A DNA stretch of 64,000 bases from Marinomonas sp. CT5 (GCF_018336975.1 NZ_CP025572.1:4434062-4498061); one strand, 5' to 3'. Counted from the first letter of the stretch, positions 16,152 to 27,877 are shown. Program-made: numbers and translations. Notes: a model not told the origin generated them from the sequence alone.

Positions 16152-16167
16152 CTGTAAAAATAGACAG
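16152..16167 (+). promoter_or_regulatory. LexA (SOS) box upstream of uvrA
   Basis: CTGTAAAAATAGACAG fits the CTGT-N8-ACAG LexA consensus and is flanked by TA and TT as in strong boxes. It lies 54 bases before the uvrA start, so LexA repression of uvrA and possibly of the divergent MFS gene is expected. Confidence 0.88.
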
Positions 16168-16221
16168 TTATTTCATTTACTAGCAGATTTTTTCTGTTGA
16201 TCGACTTCACATTGGAGACTC

Positions 16222-19044
16222 ATGGATACCATAACCATACGCGGGGCCCGCACTCACAATTTAAAAAATGTGAATTTAGACATCCCAAGAGACAAGCTTG
16301 TCGTGATTACAGGCCTATCCGGCTCAGGTAAATCGTCACTTGCTTTTGACACATTGTATGCGGAAGGCCAACGTCGCTATGTAGAATCTCTCTCAACATA
16401 CGCTAGACAATTTTTATCTATGATGGAAAAGCCGGACATAGATCACATCGAAGGGTTATCGCCTGCTATTTCCATTGAGCAAAAATCCACATCTCACAAC
16501 CCAAGATCAACAGTGGGTACAATAACAGAAATCTACGATTATCTGCGATTGTTATTTGCTCGAGCAGGACAACCACGTTGCCCAGATCACGGTGAACCAT
16601 TAGAGGCGCAAACCATATCACAAATGGTCGATAAAGTTATATCGCTACCAGAAGAAACCAAAATGATGCTTCTCGCCCCGATAGTGAAAGATCGCAAAGG
16701 CGAACACCTACATACCATTAGCGATTTACTGTCAAAAGGGTTCATTCGGGCACGAATCGATGGCCTTGTCGTCGATTTAGACGATGCACCAGCATTAGAA
16801 AAAAACAAAAAACATACCATCGAAGTCGTTATTGATCGCTTTAAAGTCCGCTCGGACCTCCAATTGCGCTTAGCTGAGTCTTTTGACACTTGCCTTGGTT
16901 TATCCGACGGCATTGCAAAAGTCATCAACATGGACGATGAAAAAGAAGAGTATATTTTCTCCAGCAAATTCGCCTGTCCAGTCTGCGGATATAGCTTAAC
17001 GGAATTAGAGCCTCGTCTCTTTTCATTTAACAACCCCAATGGCGCATGTCAAACTTGCGATGGTCTTGGCACACACCAAATGTTTGACCCAGAAAGAATT
17101 ATTCAAGATGAAACCTTAACGCTTGCTGAGGGCGCAATTCGAGGCTGGGGCAGACGCAGCATCTTTTATTATCAGCAGCTTAGCGCTTTGGCAAAGCACT
17201 ACGGTTTTGATATTGAATCTAAATATAAAGACATCCCTGATGAATTCAAAAAGCGCATTTTACACGGCTCGGGAAAAGACAAGATAGACTTTGTTTATAT
17301 TAATGAACGTGGCGATAAAATGACACGCTCTCATGCATTTGAAGGTGTTATACCAAACTTACAACGTCGGTATCATGAAACAGAATCTGATAGTGTTCGC
17401 GATGACCTTTCACAATACATAAGCATTCAGCCTTGCCCTGACTGCCATGGATCCCGTCTTAATAGATCGGCTCGTAACGTATTTATTGCTGAACAAACAC
17501 TGCCAGAGGTGGTGACTTATCCAATTGCCAAATGTCTAGAATACTTTGAAACTCTAGAGCTACCTGGCGCTCGCGGCGAAATCGCTTCAAAGATTCTAAA
17601 AGAAATTCGTGATCGTCTAACGTTCCTAGTGAATGTTGGTCTAGATTATTTAACCTTAGACCGTAAAGCAGACTCTCTTTCTGGTGGGGAAGCTCAGCGA
17701 ATTCGTCTTGCCAGCCAGATTGGCGCGGGCTTAGTGGGCGTCATGTATATTCTTGATGAACCTTCCATTGGATTACATCAACGTGATAACGAAAGATTAA
17801 TAGCAACACTGACCAGACTAAGAGATCTAGGCAATACCGTCATTGTGGTTGAGCATGACGAAGATGCTATTCGAGTAGCTGATTTTGTTGTCGATATTGG
17901 TCCAGGCGCAGGCGTACATGGCGGTCAAATTATTGCTAGCGGAACACCGCAAGACATCATGAATTGCGAAGAATCCATTACTGGACAATTCCTAACTGGC
18001 AAACGAAAAATTGACATACCAAGTATTCGCCACCCAGCAAAAGATAAACAGTACCTAAAACTTATCGGTGCTACCGGCAACAATCTAAATACCGTTGACC
18101 TTCACATTCCTGTTGGCGTAATGACCTGCATTACAGGCGTATCAGGTTCCGGTAAATCGACATTAATAAATGGCACCCTGTACCCATTAGCCGCAACCGC
18201 TCTAAATGGAGCAACCACATTAAAAGCTGCACCGCATGATCGCATTGAAGGCTTAGATTTATTCGACAAATGCGTAGATATTGATCAGAGCCCTATTGGA
18301 CGAACACCAAGATCAAACCCAGCGACCTATACTGGTATCTTTACCCCAATGAGAGAGCTGTTTTCAGCGACGCAAGAATCACGCTCCCGTGGCTATAAAC
18401 CAGGACGATTCAGCTTTAACGTAAAAGGTGGCCGCTGTGAGGCCTGTCAAGGTGACGGCGTCATCAAAGTTGAAATGCATTTTTTGCCAGACATCTATGT
18501 CCCATGCGATACCTGCAAGGGTAAGCGTTACAATCGTGAAACTCTCGAAATAACTTACAAGGGTAAAAACATTCACGAATGCCTTGAAATGACCATCGAA
18601 GATGCACGAGAGTTCTTTGATCCCGTTCCATCAATTGCCCGAAAATTACAAACCCTAATTGATGTGGGTTTAGGCTATATTCGTCTGGGACAAGCAGCCA
18701 CGACACTCTCAGGTGGCGAAGCTCAGCGGGTTAAGTTAGCAAAAGAACTATCTAAGCGAGACACAGGTACAACACTGTATATTCTTGATGAGCCAACAAC
18801 AGGCCTGCATTTTTCCGATATCGAACAACTACTCAAGGTTCTTCACAGATTAAGGGATCATGGCAATACTGTGGTCGTTATTGAGCATAACCTTGATGTG
18901 ATAAAAACGGCGGACTGGATAGTCGATTTAGGGCCCGAAGGGGGTAGTGGAGGAGGTTATATAATTGCCGAAGGTACTCCTGAAGATATCGCAGAATCAA
19001 AACAATCCCATACAGGTCGCTTCTTAAAACAAATTTTTAATTGA
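16222..19044 (+). CDS. uvrA: Excinuclease ABC subunit A
   Basis: The 940-residue UvrA is the same length as in E. coli. It has two ABC ATPase modules: Walker [11 protein letters not shown] (31-40) and [10 protein letters not shown] in the second half, each with an LSGGEAQR signature. Zinc modules appear as CPVC...CQTC in the first half and CEAC...CDTC in the second. It finds bulky DNA lesions and loads UvrB in nucleotide excision repair. The start is ATG 16222 behind TTGGAG. SOS control is indicated by the box at 16152-16167, and a terminator follows at 19062. Confidence 0.98.
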   Translation: MDTITIRGARTHNLKNVNLDIPRDKLVVITGLSGSGKSSLAFDTLYAEGQRRYVESLSTYARQFLSMMEKPDIDHIEGLSPAISIEQKSTSHNPRSTVGTITEIYDYLRLLFARAGQPRCPDHGEPLEAQTISQMVDKVISLPEETKMMLLAPIVKDRKGEHLHTISDLLSKGFIRARIDGLVVDLDDAPALEKNKKHTIEVVIDRFKVRSDLQLRLAESFDTCLGLSDGIAKVINMDDEKEEYIFSSKFACPVCGYSLTELEPRLFSFNNPNGACQTCDGLGTHQMFDPERIIQDETLTLAEGAIRGWGRRSIFYYQQLSALAKHYGFDIESKYKDIPDEFKKRILHGSGKDKIDFVYINERGDKMTRSHAFEGVIPNLQRRYHETESDSVRDDLSQYISIQPCPDCHGSRLNRSARNVFIAEQTLPEVVTYPIAKCLEYFETLELPGARGEIASKILKEIRDRLTFLVNVGLDYLTLDRKADSLSGGEAQRIRLASQIGAGLVGVMYILDEPSIGLHQRDNERLIATLTRLRDLGNTVIVVEHDEDAIRVADFVVDIGPGAGVHGGQIIASGTPQDIMNCEESITGQFLTGKRKIDIPSIRHPAKDKQYLKLIGATGNNLNTVDLHIPVGVMTCITGVSGSGKSTLINGTLYPLAATALNGATTLKAAPHDRIEGLDLFDKCVDIDQSPIGRTPRSNPATYTGIFTPMRELFSATQESRSRGYKPGRFSFNVKGGRCEACQGDGVIKVEMHFLPDIYVPCDTCKGKRYNRETLEITYKGKNIHECLEMTIEDAREFFDPVPSIARKLQTLIDVGLGYIRLGQAATTLSGGEAQRVKLAKELSKRDTGTTLYILDEPTTGLHFSDIEQLLKVLHRLRDHGNTVVVIEHNLDVIKTADWIVDLGPEGGSGGGYIIAEGTPEDIAESKQSHTGRFLKQIFN

Positions 19045-19061
19045 GTAGATGGTAAAACAAC

Positions 19062-19102
19062 AAAAACACTTTAGAGACGACACCTTCCTAAAGTGTTTTT
19101 TT
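19062..19102 (+). terminator. uvrA terminator
   Basis: AACACTTTAG and CTAAAGTGTT form a 10-bp stem followed by a T-run (TTTTTTT counting the stem end). It lies 18 bases after the uvrA stop. Confidence 0.85.
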
Positions 19103-19130
19103 ATAACTGAATATCAGATTAATTCTGCAC

Positions 19131-19167
19131 AAAAAAAGCCGAGCTAATATATTAGCTCGGCTTTTTT
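19131..19167 (-). terminator. Terminator of the alpha operon (bidirectional)
   Basis: AAAAAAGCCGAGCTAATAT is followed by its complement ending in TTTTTT. It lies 14 bases beyond the rplQ stop on the minus strand and can also stop read-through from uvrA. Confidence 0.9.
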
Positions 19168-19181
19168 ATAACAAACTGATA

Positions 19182-19559
19182 TTACTCAGCGGCTTCTGTA
19201 ACTGGACGATCGACCAATTCAACATAAGCCATAGGTGCATTGTCACCTGCACGGAAGCCACATTTCAAAATGCGAACATATCCACCAGGACGAGCTTGGT
19301 AACGAGGACCAAGTTCAGAAAACAATTTACCTACTGCATCTTTACTACGAGTACGAGCAAAGGCTAGGCGACGATTCGCAACAGAATCAACTTTCGCCAA
19401 TGTGATCAAAGGCTCAGCAACACGACGCAATTCTTTCGCTTTCGGCAACGTAGTTTTAATAACTTCGTGTTCGAACAAAGAAGCAGCCATGTTTTTAAAC
19501 ATCGCTTTACGATGTGAGCTAGTACGGTTTAAGTGACGTCCACTCTTACGATGACGCAT
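19182..19559 (-). CDS. rplQ: 50S ribosomal protein L17
   Basis: 125 residues, with the conserved N-terminal [20 protein letters not shown] that defines L17. It binds 23S rRNA near the exit tunnel. Last gene of the alpha operon, 42 bases after rpoA and just before the operon terminator. Confidence 0.98.
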   Translation of the reverse strand: MRHRKSGRHLNRTSSHRKAMFKNMAASLFEHEVIKTTLPKAKELRRVAEPLITLAKVDSVANRRLAFARTRSKDAVGKLFSELGPRYQARPGGYVRILKCGFRAGDNAPMAYVELVDRPVTEAAE

Positions 19560-19601
19560 TTTACATTCCTTACCAAACTACGGTGGTCAGGGAACAATGA
19601 C

Positions 19602-20606
19602 CTAGCGAGCTAGAACTTTGCTATCGTCTTTCAAACTAGCCGGTGGCCAATTCTCTAAACGCATTCCCAAAGACAAACCACGCTGTGCTAAAACATCTTT
19701 GATTTCAGTTAACGACTTCTTACCTAGGTTAGGCGTCTTCAGAAGCTCAACCTCAGTACGTTGAATCAAATCACCGATGTAATAAATGTTCTCTGCTTTT
19801 AAACAGTTAGCACTGCGAACGGTCAATTCAAGATCATCAACCGGGCGTAGCAAAATTGGATCAATCTCATCCTCTTCTTCCACAACAGGTGCTTCGCTCT
19901 CGCTTTCAAGGGCGACGAACACTGCAATTTGCTGTTGTAGGATAGTCGCTGCTCGACGAATTGCTTCTTCAGGGTCAATTGTACCGTTAGATTCGATATC
20001 TAAAACTAACTTATCTAAATCAGTACGCTGCTCTACACGAGCATTATCAACACTGTATGCAACACGGCGAACAGGGCTGAATGAGGCATCCAGCTGCAAG
20101 CGACCAATTGGACGAGTCTCATCGTCGCCAGCAACACGAGCATCAGCAGGCTCATAACCACGGCCACGTGCGACTTTGATTTGCATATTTAGTTCAGCAG
20201 TATCATCTAAGTGCGCAATAATATGATCCGGGTTAGCGATCTCTGCATCAGCAACTAACTGAATATCACCAGCTGTTACGATGCCAGGACCCTTTTTACT
20301 TAAAGTAAGGGTTGCTTCATCTTGCCCGTGTAGAGCGATCGCAACTCCTTTCAGGTTAAGAAGAATTTCAATTACATCTTCTTTCACCCCTTCGATTGCG
20401 CTGTATTCGTGTAATACACCGTCGATTTCGACTTCAACAATCGCACAACCTGGCATTGAAGATAAAAGAATACGACGCAAAGCATTACCTAAAGTATGAC
20501 CAAAACCACGCTCAAGTGGTTGCAGTGTTACTTTAGCTCGTGTTTTGCCAAGTTCTTGAACTTCAATGTTGCGTGGGGTTAACAATTCGCTCACTGAACG
20601 CTGCAT
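19602..20606 (-). CDS. rpoA: RNA polymerase alpha subunit
   Basis: 334 residues. The N-terminal assembly domain includes [17 protein letters not shown] (about 35-51) and the C-terminal domain includes [18 protein letters not shown] and [17 protein letters not shown], which contact UP-element DNA and activators. It dimerises to nucleate the core enzyme. It sits between rpsD and rplQ as in other gammaproteobacteria. Confidence 0.98.
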   Translation of the reverse strand: MQRSVSELLTPRNIEVQELGKTRAKVTLQPLERGFGHTLGNALRRILLSSMPGCAIVEVEIDGVLHEYSAIEGVKEDVIEILLNLKGVAIALHGQDEATLTLSKKGPGIVTAGDIQLVADAEIANPDHIIAHLDDTAELNMQIKVARGRGYEPADARVAGDDETRPIGRLQLDASFSPVRRVAYSVDNARVEQRTDLDKLVLDIESNGTIDPEEAIRRAATILQQQIAVFVALESESEAPVVEEEDEIDPILLRPVDDLELTVRSANCLKAENIYYIGDLIQRTEVELLKTPNLGKKSLTEIKDVLAQRGLSLGMRLENWPPASLKDDSKVLAR

Positions 20607-20639
20607 AGATCCACCTATTTCTTAATCCCAATCACCGAC

Positions 20640-21260
20640 TTACTTAGAGTAAAGTTCGACAATTAGGTTCTCATTAATTTCAGCTGATAAATCGGCACGC
20701 TCTGGAACAGCTTTGTAAGTTGCTTCCAGCTTAGTTGAATCAACTTCGATCCAATGGATCGGTGCACGACTTTTAGATAGCTCTAGTGCGCTTTGTACAC
20801 GCAATTGCTTCTTAGCTTTTTCACGGATAGATACAACATCTCCAGCTTTTACTTGGTAAGATGGAATATTAACCGTAGCGCCATTTACTAGAATGCCTTT
20901 ATGGCCTACTAACTGACGAGCTTCCGCACGTGTAGAACCAAAACCTGCGCGATATACAACGTTGTCTAAACGTGATTCCAAAAGTTGCAGAAGGTTTTCA
21001 CCTGTTGCACCTTTAAGACGAGCGGCAGATTTGTAGTAATTACGGAATTGTTTTTCAAGAACACCGTACATACGACGTACTTTTTGTTTCTCACGTAATT
21101 GTAAGCCGTAATCAGAAAGACGACCGCGACGTGCACCGTGCACACCAGGGACTGTCTCTGCTTTACATTTCGACTCAAGAGCGCGTGAACCGCTCTTCAA
21201 TTGCAAGTCGGTACCTTCACGACGAGACAACTTACAAGTTGGACCTATATAACGAGCCAT
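20640..21260 (-). CDS. rpsD: 30S ribosomal protein S4
   Basis: 206 residues with the S4 RNA-binding domain ([14 protein letters not shown] onwards) and the N-terminal [16 protein letters not shown]. It lacks the four-Cys zinc motif, so it is the zinc-independent form. S4 starts 16S assembly and, in E. coli, represses the alpha operon by binding its leader. A candidate site here is the hairpin before rpsM. Confidence 0.98.
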   Translation of the reverse strand: MARYIGPTCKLSRREGTDLQLKSGSRALESKCKAETVPGVHGARRGRLSDYGLQLREKQKVRRMYGVLEKQFRNYYKSAARLKGATGENLLQLLESRLDNVVYRAGFGSTRAEARQLVGHKGILVNGATVNIPSYQVKAGDVVSIREKAKKQLRVQSALELSKSRAPIHWIEVDSTKLEATYKAVPERADLSAEINENLIVELYSK

Positions 21261-21276
21261 GTATCTGTCTCCTCAA

Positions 21277-21669
21277 TTAAACGCGACGTTTCTTAGGTGG
21301 ACGACAACCATTGTGTGGTATTGGCGTCACATCTGTGATGTTATTGATACGCAAGCCCAATGCATTCAAAGCACGAACTGCGGACTCACGACCAGGACCA
21401 GGGCCCTTGATCATTACGTCAACGTTTTTAAGGCCGAACTCTTGTGCGACAGTACCGGCACGTTCCGCAGCTACTTGAGCAGCGAAAGGAGTACTTTTAC
21501 GAGAACCGCGAAAACCAGAACCACCGGCTGTAGCCCAAGACAAAGCATTGCCTTGGCGGTCAGTGATAGTCACGATCGTGTTATTAAATGACGCGTGTAC
21601 ATGAGCAACACCGTCGACGACCGTCTTTTTGACTTTTTTCTTGGTGTTGCGCGTAGCTGGCTTAGCCAT
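21277..21669 (-). CDS. rpsK: 30S ribosomal protein S11
   Basis: 130 residues, with [16 protein letters not shown] and the C-terminal [13 protein letters not shown] typical of S11, a platform protein near the mRNA exit. It lies 16 bases before rpsD and 65 bases after rpsM in the alpha operon. Confidence 0.98.
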
Positions 21670-21734
21670 ATTGCACTTTCCTATTTAATGCTCAGCTCTA
21701 GCAAACTTAGTGGCTAGAGCGAAACGCGTTTAAA

Positions 21735-22091
21735 TTACTTACGAATAGGTTTACGAGGACCTTTTCGTGTACGAGCGTTCGTTTTGGTACGTTGACCACG
21801 AACAGGTAGGCTGCGGCGATGACGAATCCCGCGATTACAACCTAGGTCCATCAAACGTTTGATAGACATACTGACTTCACGACGCAAGTCACCCTCTACA
21901 GTATACTTACCAACTTCACCACGAAGTTCATCAAGGACATCATCACTTAATGAACCGATTTTCGCAGTTTCTGCAACACCTGTAGCAGCGCAGATAGCGC
22001 GTGAACGAGTGCGACCAATTCCGAAGATGTAAGTCAGAGAAATGACCGCATGTTTATTGTCAGGAATATTGACACCGGCTATACGAGCCAT
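21735..22091 (-). CDS. rpsM: 30S ribosomal protein S13
   Basis: 118 residues, [26 protein letters not shown], with a basic tail [17 protein letters not shown] that contacts P-site tRNA. First gene of the alpha operon proper, preceded by a 127-base space holding a long hairpin. Confidence 0.98.
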   Translation of the reverse strand: MARIAGVNIPDNKHAVISLTYIFGIGRTRSRAICAATGVAETAKIGSLSDDVLDELRGEVGKYTVEGDLRREVSMSIKRLMDLGCNRGIRHRRSLPVRGQRTKTNARTRKGPRKPIRK

Positions 22092-22147
22092 TCACTTTAC
22101 TCCGTTGTTATTGACGATTAGATTTTAATCATCACTTTACTTTCATG

Positions 22148-22193
22148 AGGGCGGCTGATTATGCCTATCTTTAGGACATAAATCAACCACCCT
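22148..22193 (-). promoter_or_regulatory. Hairpin in the rpmJ-rpsM space, candidate S4 autoregulatory leader
   Basis: The minus-strand RNA folds AGGGTGGTTGATT against AATCAGCCGCCCT with two G-U pairs, then continues through ATG/CAT and CCTA/TAGG to a three-base loop. E. coli represses the alpha operon through an S4-bound pseudoknot before rpsM. The position is equivalent but I could not establish a pseudoknot here. Confidence 0.5.
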
Positions 22194-22218
22194 TTCCTAT
22201 CATCGAGCGAAGTCGCAA

Positions 22219-22332
22219 TTAACCTTGACGCTGTTTGTGACGAGGCTCAATGCAAATCACTCGAACTGAACCGTTACGGCGAACGATTTTACAGTTACGA
22301 CAGATTTTCTTTACAGATGCACGTACTTTCAT
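22219..22332 (-). CDS. rpmJ: 50S ribosomal protein L36
   Basis: 37 residues, [20 protein letters not shown]..., too short for many gene finders. Cys11, Cys14, Cys27 and His32 form the zinc-binding CCCH set, so this is the zinc-dependent form. It lies 19 bases after secY at the end of the spc operon. Confidence 0.96.
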   Translation of the reverse strand: MKVRASVKKICRNCKIVRRNGSVRVICIEPRHKQRQG

Positions 22333-22351
22333 GTTCAACTCCAACCAACGC

Positions 22352-23683
22352 TTAGCGCATTAGGCCATTCGGACCATAACCAGTCAGATTAGACTTCTTC
22401 ATTAATGATTCGTATTGCTGACTCATCAAATGACTTTGCACTTGCGACATAAAGTCCATGACAACGACCACTACGATTAACATAGAAGTACCGCCAAAGT
22501 AGAATGGAACATTCCACGCAACAACAAAGAATTGAGGCATCAGAGACACTAAAGTGATGTATAAAGCACCAAATAATGTCAAACGAGTCATTACACCATC
22601 AATATATCGAGCTGTATGATCACCAGGACGAATACCCGGCAAGAAAGCACCGGATTTTTTCAAGTTATCTGCTACATCTTTAGGATTAAACACTAGCGCC
22701 GTGTAGAAAAAGCAAAAGAAAACGATTGCGATCGCAAACAACAACACATAAAGCGGTTGTCCAGGAGCTAGAGCCAAAGAGATATTTTGCAACCATTCCA
22801 TTCCCTCTCCTTGACCGAACCATTGGCCGATAGAGGCAGGAAACAAAAGGATACTTGAAGCAAATATAGGCGGAATTACACCTGCCATATTAACTTTAAG
22901 TGGCAAATGACTCTTTTGTGCAGCAAACACTTTTTTGCCCTGTTGTCGCTTAGCATAATTAACCGTAATACGACGCTGCCCACGTTCAATAAAAACAACG
23001 AACGCAATAGTCGCAATAGCTAATATACCAATTAATAACAGAGCTAAAATATTAATATCACCTTGACGAGCCGACTCAAATGAGCGACCTAAAGCAGATG
23101 GAAGGCCAGCAACAATACCAGCAAAGATCAGAATGGAAATACCATTACCGATACCTTTTTCAGTAACTTGCTCACCCAACCACATCAAGAAAACAGTACC
23201 AGCAACAAGGGTAACAACAGCAACAGCATAGAACTCTATACCACTACTGAAAGAGATACCTTGACTCGCCAAACCGACTGCCATACTAGCAGACTGAACT
23301 AAGGCAAGAAGAACAGTACCGTAACGAGTGTATTGAGTAATCTTACGACGACCCGCTTCACCCTCTTTCTTCAACTGCTCTAGCTGCGGACTCACAACCG
23401 TCAATAACTGCATGATAATAGAGGCAGAAATATAGGGCAAAATCCCAAGCGCAAAAATACTCATGCGCTCAAGCGCGCCCCCTGAGAATACGTTAAATAA
23501 ACTCAGAATAGTGCCTTCATTTTGATCAAACAAAGCAGACAATCTGTCAGGATTTATGCCTGGAACAGGAATGTGTGCACCGATTCGGTATACAATAATT
23601 GCTAGAAACACAAAACGAATACGAGACCAAAGCTCGCTTAATCCGTTCTGCATACCAGCAGGTAGTGAGCCACGCTTTGCCAT
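22352..23683 (-). CDS. secY: Protein translocase subunit SecY
   Basis: 443 residues with ten hydrophobic segments. It forms the channel of the Sec translocon with SecE (49068-49436). Signature segments include [11 protein letters not shown] and the cytoplasmic loop GYGPNG near the C terminus. Its start abuts the rplO stop with no gap. Confidence 0.97.
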   Translation of the reverse strand: MAKRGSLPAGMQNGLSELWSRIRFVFLAIIVYRIGAHIPVPGINPDRLSALFDQNEGTILSLFNVFSGGALERMSIFALGILPYISASIIMQLLTVVSPQLEQLKKEGEAGRRKITQYTRYGTVLLALVQSASMAVGLASQGISFSSGIEFYAVAVVTLVAGTVFLMWLGEQVTEKGIGNGISILIFAGIVAGLPSALGRSFESARQGDINILALLLIGILAIATIAFVVFIERGQRRITVNYAKRQQGKKVFAAQKSHLPLKVNMAGVIPPIFASSILLFPASIGQWFGQGEGMEWLQNISLALAPGQPLYVLLFAIAIVFFCFFYTALVFNPKDVADNLKKSGAFLPGIRPGDHTARYIDGVMTRLTLFGALYITLVSLMPQFFVVAWNVPFYFGGTSMLIVVVVVMDFMSQVQSHLMSQQYESLMKKSNLTGYGPNGLMR

Positions 23684-24118
23684 TTATTCCTCGACTTTTC
23701 CGCCAGCTGCTTCAATAGCGGCACGAGCACCTTTAGTCACTTTAAGACCACGAACAGTAACAGCTTTGTCGATTGAACCTGACAAGATTACACGTGCAGT
23801 TTTAATTTGATGACCTAGAATGTCGGCGCCTTTAAGAGCAGCCAAATCTACAACTTCAGCATTTACAGCAGCAAGCTCGTTTAAACGAACCTCAGCAACA
23901 TACTTTGCCTGACGTGAAGTAAAACCGAATTTTGGCAGACGACGCTGCAAAGGCATTTGACCGCCTTCAAAACCAGGTTTTACTGAACCACCAGAGCGAG
24001 ACTTAAGACCTTTATGGCCACGTCCGCCGGTTTTGCCCAAGCCGCTACCAATGCCGCGACCAACACGTTTAGGAGCATGTTTGCTACCTTCGCCAGGACG
24101 AAGTGTATTTAAGAACAT
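23684..24118 (-). CDS. rplO: 50S ribosomal protein L15
   Basis: 144 residues. The Gly/Arg-rich N terminus ([21 protein letters not shown]) is the extended tail that penetrates 23S rRNA. It is in the spc operon with rpmD (1-base gap) and secY (abutting). Confidence 0.98.
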   Translation of the reverse strand: MFLNTLRPGEGSKHAPKRVGRGIGSGLGKTGGRGHKGLKSRSGGSVKPGFEGGQMPLQRRLPKFGFTSRQAKYVAEVRLNELAAVNAEVVDLAALKGADILGHQIKTARVILSGSIDKAVTVRGLKVTKGARAAIEAAGGKVEE

Positions 24119-24119
24119 G

Positions 24120-24305
24120 TTATTCTCCTACCACTTTAACCATATAATAAACTTTATTAACCATACCACGTACAGAAGGAGTATCTTCCAACTCACGTGT
24201 TTGGCCAACTTTACGCAAACCCAAGCCTTTAACAGTTTCACGGTGCTTTGGAAGACGACCGATCGGGCTGCGGGTTAGTTGAACTGTGATGGTATTATTC
24301 GCCAT
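24120..24305 (-). CDS. rpmD: 50S ribosomal protein L30
   Basis: 61 residues, [26 protein letters not shown], the single-domain bacterial L30. Spc operon position between rpsE and rplO. Confidence 0.97.
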   Translation of the reverse strand: MANNTITVQLTRSPIGRLPKHRETVKGLGLRKVGQTRELEDTPSVRGMVNKVYYMVKVVGE

Positions 24306-24311
24306 GACACA

Positions 24312-24812
24312 TTACCCCAAAATTTGATCGACTGACTTACCGCGTTTAGCCGCGATTTGTTCAGGTGCTTTCATATCCTGCAAACCTTTAATTGTAGCGC
24401 GAACTACGTTTACTGGGTTTGTAGAACCGTAACATTTAGCCAAAACGTTGTGCACGCCAGCGATTTCAAGAACCGCACGCATTGCACCACCGGCGATGAT
24501 ACCGGTACCTTGAGACGCAGGCTGCATGTAAACTTTAGACGCGCCATGGTTAGCTTTAACAGGATACTGAAGAGTATCGCCATCTAGCTTAACAGAAACC
24601 ATATTACGACGAGCTTGTTCCATTGCTTTTTGAATCGCTTGAGGAACTTCGCGTGCTTTACCACGACCAAAGCCAACTTTACCATTACCATCACCAACGA
24701 CTGTCAAAGCAGTGAAAGAGAAGATACGACCACCCTTCACAACTTTAGCAACGCGGTTTACTTGAACTAGCTTCTCTTGGAGGTCGCTAGTTTGTTGATC
24801 ATTAACTGCCAT
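24312..24812 (-). CDS. rpsE: 30S ribosomal protein S5
   Basis: 166 residues. The N-terminal double-stranded RNA-binding fold includes [19 protein letters not shown]. It contacts the mRNA entry channel and affects decoding accuracy. Spc operon, 10 bases after rplR. Confidence 0.98.
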   Translation of the reverse strand: MAVNDQQTSDLQEKLVQVNRVAKVVKGGRIFSFTALTVVGDGNGKVGFGRGKAREVPQAIQKAMEQARRNMVSVKLDGDTLQYPVKANHGASKVYMQPASQGTGIIAGGAMRAVLEIAGVHNVLAKCYGSTNPVNVVRATIKGLQDMKAPEQIAAKRGKSVDQILG

Positions 24813-24822
24813 TTGCTACCCC

Positions 24823-25173
24823 TTAGAACTCTAGACCGGCTTCACGTGCAGCGTCAGCAAGAACTTGAACGCGGCCATGGTATTTGAAGCCAGAACGGTC
24901 GAAAGCGACCGAAGTGACACCTGCTTCTTTAGCGCGTGCAGCAATTAAAGTACCGACTTCTTTAGCCGCTGCTTTATTGCCTGTCGCTGTGCCACGAAGA
25001 GCTTCTTCAAGGGTGGAAGCACTAGCTAGTACTTTACTACCACAAGGAGAAATCACTTGAGCATACATATGGCGTGGTGTGCGATGTACAGTAAGACGAT
25101 TCGCACCTAAGTCACGAATATGCAAACGAGCACGACGTGCACGACGAATTCGAGATTGTTTTTTAGTGTTCAT
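24823..25173 (-). CDS. rplR: 50S ribosomal protein L18
   Basis: 116 residues with the basic N terminus ([18 protein letters not shown]) and C-terminal [20 protein letters not shown]. It binds 5S rRNA in the central protuberance together with L5. Confidence 0.98.
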   Translation of the reverse strand: MNTKKQSRIRRARRARLHIRDLGANRLTVHRTPRHMYAQVISPCGSKVLASASTLEEALRGTATGNKAAAKEVGTLIAARAKEAGVTSVAFDRSGFKYHGRVQVLADAAREAGLEF

Positions 25174-25183
25174 GAATGCCTAC

Positions 25184-25717
25184 CTACTTCTTCTTAGCTT
25201 CTTTACGACGAATTACTTCGTCAGAATAGCGAACACCTTTGCCTTTGTATGGCTCTGGTGGACGGAAACCGCGAACTTCTGCAGCAACTTGACCAACGGC
25301 TTGTTTATCAATACCGCGAATCACAATTTCTGTTTGAGAAGCACATTCAGCTGTTACGCCTTCAGGTAATTCGTAATCTACTGGATGAGAAAAACCCAGA
25401 GACAGGTTAAGCACATTGCCTTTAAGCGCAGCACGGTAACCAACACCTTGAAGAAACAAACGTTTCTCAAAACCCTGACTAACACCAACGACCATGTTGT
25501 TAACCAAAGCACGAGTTGTACCAGCTAAGGCACGGCTTTGCTTAGCACCGTCGCGCGCAGCGAAGGTGATAACATTTTCTTCTTTAGACACTTGTACGCT
25601 TGTGTGAATATTAAACTCTAAAGAACCTTTACCGCCTTTTACAACAACAGTTTGGCCATTTAGAGTCAAATCTACACCACTAGGAAGCGTCACGGGACTA
25701 TTAGCAACTCGAGACAT
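25184..25717 (-). CDS. rplF: 50S ribosomal protein L6
   Basis: 177 residues, two L6 domains. The C-terminal signature [23 protein letters not shown] is complete. It binds 23S rRNA near the factor-binding centre. Spc operon. Confidence 0.98.
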   Translation of the reverse strand: MSRVANSPVTLPSGVDLTLNGQTVVVKGGKGSLEFNIHTSVQVSKEENVITFAARDGAKQSRALAGTTRALVNNMVVGVSQGFEKRLFLQGVGYRAALKGNVLNLSLGFSHPVDYELPEGVTAECASQTEIVIRGIDKQAVGQVAAEVRGFRPPEPYKGKGVRYSDEVIRRKEAKKK

Positions 25718-25725
25718 ACTAACTC

Positions 25726-26118
25726 CTAGAATACTGTGCAGATTACTTCGCCACCGATACCAGCAGCGCGAGCTGCACGGTCTGTCATCACACCTTTAGA
25801 GGTTGAGATGATTGCAACACCAAGGCCTGCTTCTACTTTAGGTAATGCAGTAGTTCCTTTGTATTGACGCAAACTTGGACGAGATGCGCGTTTAATTTGT
25901 TCGATAACTGGCTTACCTTCGTAGTATTTCAACTCGATAGTAAGCGTCGGTTTAACTGCGTCATCCACGGAAAAGTCACCAACGTAACCTTCTTCGCGTA
26001 AAACAGCAGCAATTGATGACTTCATTTTTGATGAAGGCATGCTCACAGAGGTCTTTGCAGCCATCTGTGCATTACGAATACGAGTGAACATATCCGCAAG
26101 GGTATCTTGCATACTCAT
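25726..26118 (-). CDS. rpsH: 30S ribosomal protein S8
   Basis: 130 residues, [21 protein letters not shown]-terminal [20 protein letters not shown]. It binds the central domain of 16S rRNA. In E. coli it also represses the spc operon on its mRNA. Here an unusual 129-base space with a very long hairpin precedes it, a possible alternative regulatory site. Confidence 0.98.
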   Translation of the reverse strand: MSMQDTLADMFTRIRNAQMAAKTSVSMPSSKMKSSIAAVLREEGYVGDFSVDDAVKPTLTIELKYYEGKPVIEQIKRASRPSLRQYKGTTALPKVEAGLGVAIISTSKGVMTDRAARAAGIGGEVICTVF

Positions 26119-26156
26119 TTAAGAGCTCCTAATTTAAAAACCATTGTGCAGCAAAT

Positions 26157-26241
26157 AGAGCTCGCGCATAGTACACAGCAGCGAGCAGAATGTCTAGCAT
26201 TTAGACACTCCACTCACTGCCATGTATTATGATCGCGCTCT
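26157..26241 (-). promoter_or_regulatory. Very long RNA hairpin between rpsN and rpsH
   Basis: Two 40-base arms (26157-26196 and 26202-26241) flank a five-base loop. In the transcribed strand 36 of 40 positions pair: 30 Watson-Crick and 6 G-U; four mismatch. Six of the seven transitions between the arms leave a G-U in the RNA rather than a mismatch, as expected if the RNA pairing is selected. It could be an S8 target, an RNase III processing site, or an inserted palindromic element. Confidence 0.75.
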
Positions 26242-26247
26242 ACTTGC

Positions 26248-26553
26248 TTACCAACTAGCTTTCTTCAAGCCTGGTACGTCACCACGCATTGCCGCTTCAC
26301 GCAGCTTAATGCGAGACAGACCGAAACGACGATAAACACCGTGTGGACGACCTGTGATTTGGCAACGATTACGCTGACGAGAAGAAGATGAATCGCGTGG
26401 AAGCGCTTGCAATTTAAGCGTCGCTTCCCACTTTTCATCGTCCGATGCATTAACGTCGCTAATGATCGCTTTTAGAGCAGCACGCTTTTCAGCATACTTT
26501 GCTACTAATTTGGTACGTTTTGCTTCGCGCTGAATCATTGATATTTTAGCCAT
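26248..26553 (-). CDS. rpsN: 30S ribosomal protein S14
   Basis: 101 residues. This is the long zinc-independent form: it has [22 protein letters not shown] without the CxxC pairs. It is needed for late head assembly of the 30S subunit. 12 bases after rplE. Confidence 0.98.
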   Translation of the reverse strand: MAKISMIQREAKRTKLVAKYAEKRAALKAIISDVNASDDEKWEATLKLQALPRDSSSSRQRNRCQITGRPHGVYRRFGLSRIKLREAAMRGDVPGLKKASW

Positions 26554-26565
26554 GATTCCTACCTC

Positions 26566-27105
26566 TTATTTCTTGAAAGGGAAACTAAAGGCGGCTAACA
26601 AAGCACGACCTTCTTCGTCGGTACGAGCAGTCGTAGTAATGGTAATATCCATACCACGTACACGATCTACTTTATCGTACTCGATTTCAGGGAAGATGAT
26701 TTGCTCTTTAACACCCATACTGTAATTACCACGACCATCGAAAGACTTTGGATTAAGTCCACGAAAGTCACGAATACGAGGAATAGCAACATCAACCAAA
26801 CGGTCAAAGAAATCCCACATACGCTCGCCACGTAGAGTCACTTTACAACCGATCGGATAACCGTCACGGATTTTAAAGCCTGCTACAGATTTACGAGCCT
26901 TAGTTACAACAACTTTTTGGCCGCTAAGTGCTTCAAGATCATTTACCGCATGTTCAAGAAGTTTCTTGTCTGCGATAGCTTCACCAACACCCATATTTAA
27001 TGTGATTTTAGTGATTTTCGGCACTTCCATCACGTTTTTGTAACTAAACTCTTCTGTAAGTTTTGCTACAACTTGATCTTTATAAACTTGCTTAAGTCTC
27101 GCCAT
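26566..27105 (-). CDS. rplE: 50S ribosomal protein L5
   Basis: 179 residues with [16 protein letters not shown] and [20 protein letters not shown]. It binds 5S rRNA and P-site tRNA in the central protuberance. Spc operon, 17 bases after rplX. Confidence 0.98.
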   Translation of the reverse strand: MARLKQVYKDQVVAKLTEEFSYKNVMEVPKITKITLNMGVGEAIADKKLLEHAVNDLEALSGQKVVVTKARKSVAGFKIRDGYPIGCKVTLRGERMWDFFDRLVDVAIPRIRDFRGLNPKSFDGRGNYSMGVKEQIIFPEIEYDKVDRVRGMDITITTTARTDEEGRALLAAFSFPFKK

Positions 27106-27122
27106 GGCTATAATTCTCGCTC

Positions 27123-27440
27123 TTAGGCGTCGATCGCTTCACTATTTGATTTAAAGATTCGTACTTTTGTACCATCTTCGTTCAATTTAAAGCCGACGCG
27201 ATCCGCTTTACCTGTAGCACTGTTAAAAATGGCTACATTGGAAACCTGAATAGGTGCTTCTTGTTCAACGATACCACCAGTTGACCCCTTCATAGGGTTT
27301 GGCTTCTCATGTTTCTTAACAGTATTAATGCCAGAAACTAGAACACGATTTTCGTCTACTACCTTAACAACCTTACCGCGCTTACCTTTGTCTTTACCAG
27401 CAATCACGATAACTTCGTCGTTACGTTTGATCTTACGCAT
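27123..27440 (-). CDS. rplX: 50S ribosomal protein L24
   Basis: 105 residues. The KOW motif lies at the N terminus ([17 protein letters not shown]). It is an assembly initiator binding the 5' region of 23S rRNA. Confidence 0.98.
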   Translation of the reverse strand: MRKIKRNDEVIVIAGKDKGKRGKVVKVVDENRVLVSGINTVKKHEKPNPMKGSTGGIVEQEAPIQVSNVAIFNSATGKADRVGFKLNEDGTKVRIFKSNSEAIDA

Positions 27441-27457
27441 AATGTCCCCTCTCCCTC

Positions 27458-27826
27458 TTACAGCACTTCAGGTGCAAGAGAAACAATTTTCATGAATTGC
27501 TCAGTACGCAACTCACGTGTTACAGGGCCAAAGATACGAGTACCAATAGGCTGTCCTGAAGCATTCAATAGAACCGCTGAGTTTACATCAAAACGAATCA
27601 CTGAACCATCAGAACGACGAACACCTTTCTTAGTTCTAACGACTACAGCGTTTAGAACCTGCCCTTTTTTAACACGACCACGAGGGATCGCTTCTTTCAC
27701 TGTGACCTTAATAATGTCACCGATAGCAGCATAACGACGATGTGAGCCACCCAGTACTTTAATACACTGAACACGCTTTGCGCCGCTGTTATCTGCAACA
27801 TCAAGCATCGATTCCGTTTGAATCAT
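27458..27826 (-). CDS. rplN: 50S ribosomal protein L14
   Basis: 122 residues, [20 protein letters not shown]-terminal [24 protein letters not shown]. It contacts the factor-binding side and silencing factor RsfS. Conventionally the first gene of the spc operon; 51 bases after rpsQ. Confidence 0.98.
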   Translation of the reverse strand: MIQTESMLDVADNSGAKRVQCIKVLGGSHRRYAAIGDIIKVTVKEAIPRGRVKKGQVLNAVVVRTKKGVRRSDGSVIRFDVNSAVLLNASGQPIGTRIFGPVTRELRTEQFMKIVSLAPEVL

Positions 27827-27877
27827 TACTGCTCTCCAATCAAATTAGATAACAAGTCTCACGAAGGAAGGAGCAGC

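Noticed and set aside
16587..17039. 150-aa ORF antisense to uvrA
   Set aside because: Shadow of the uvrA frame with no independent signals.
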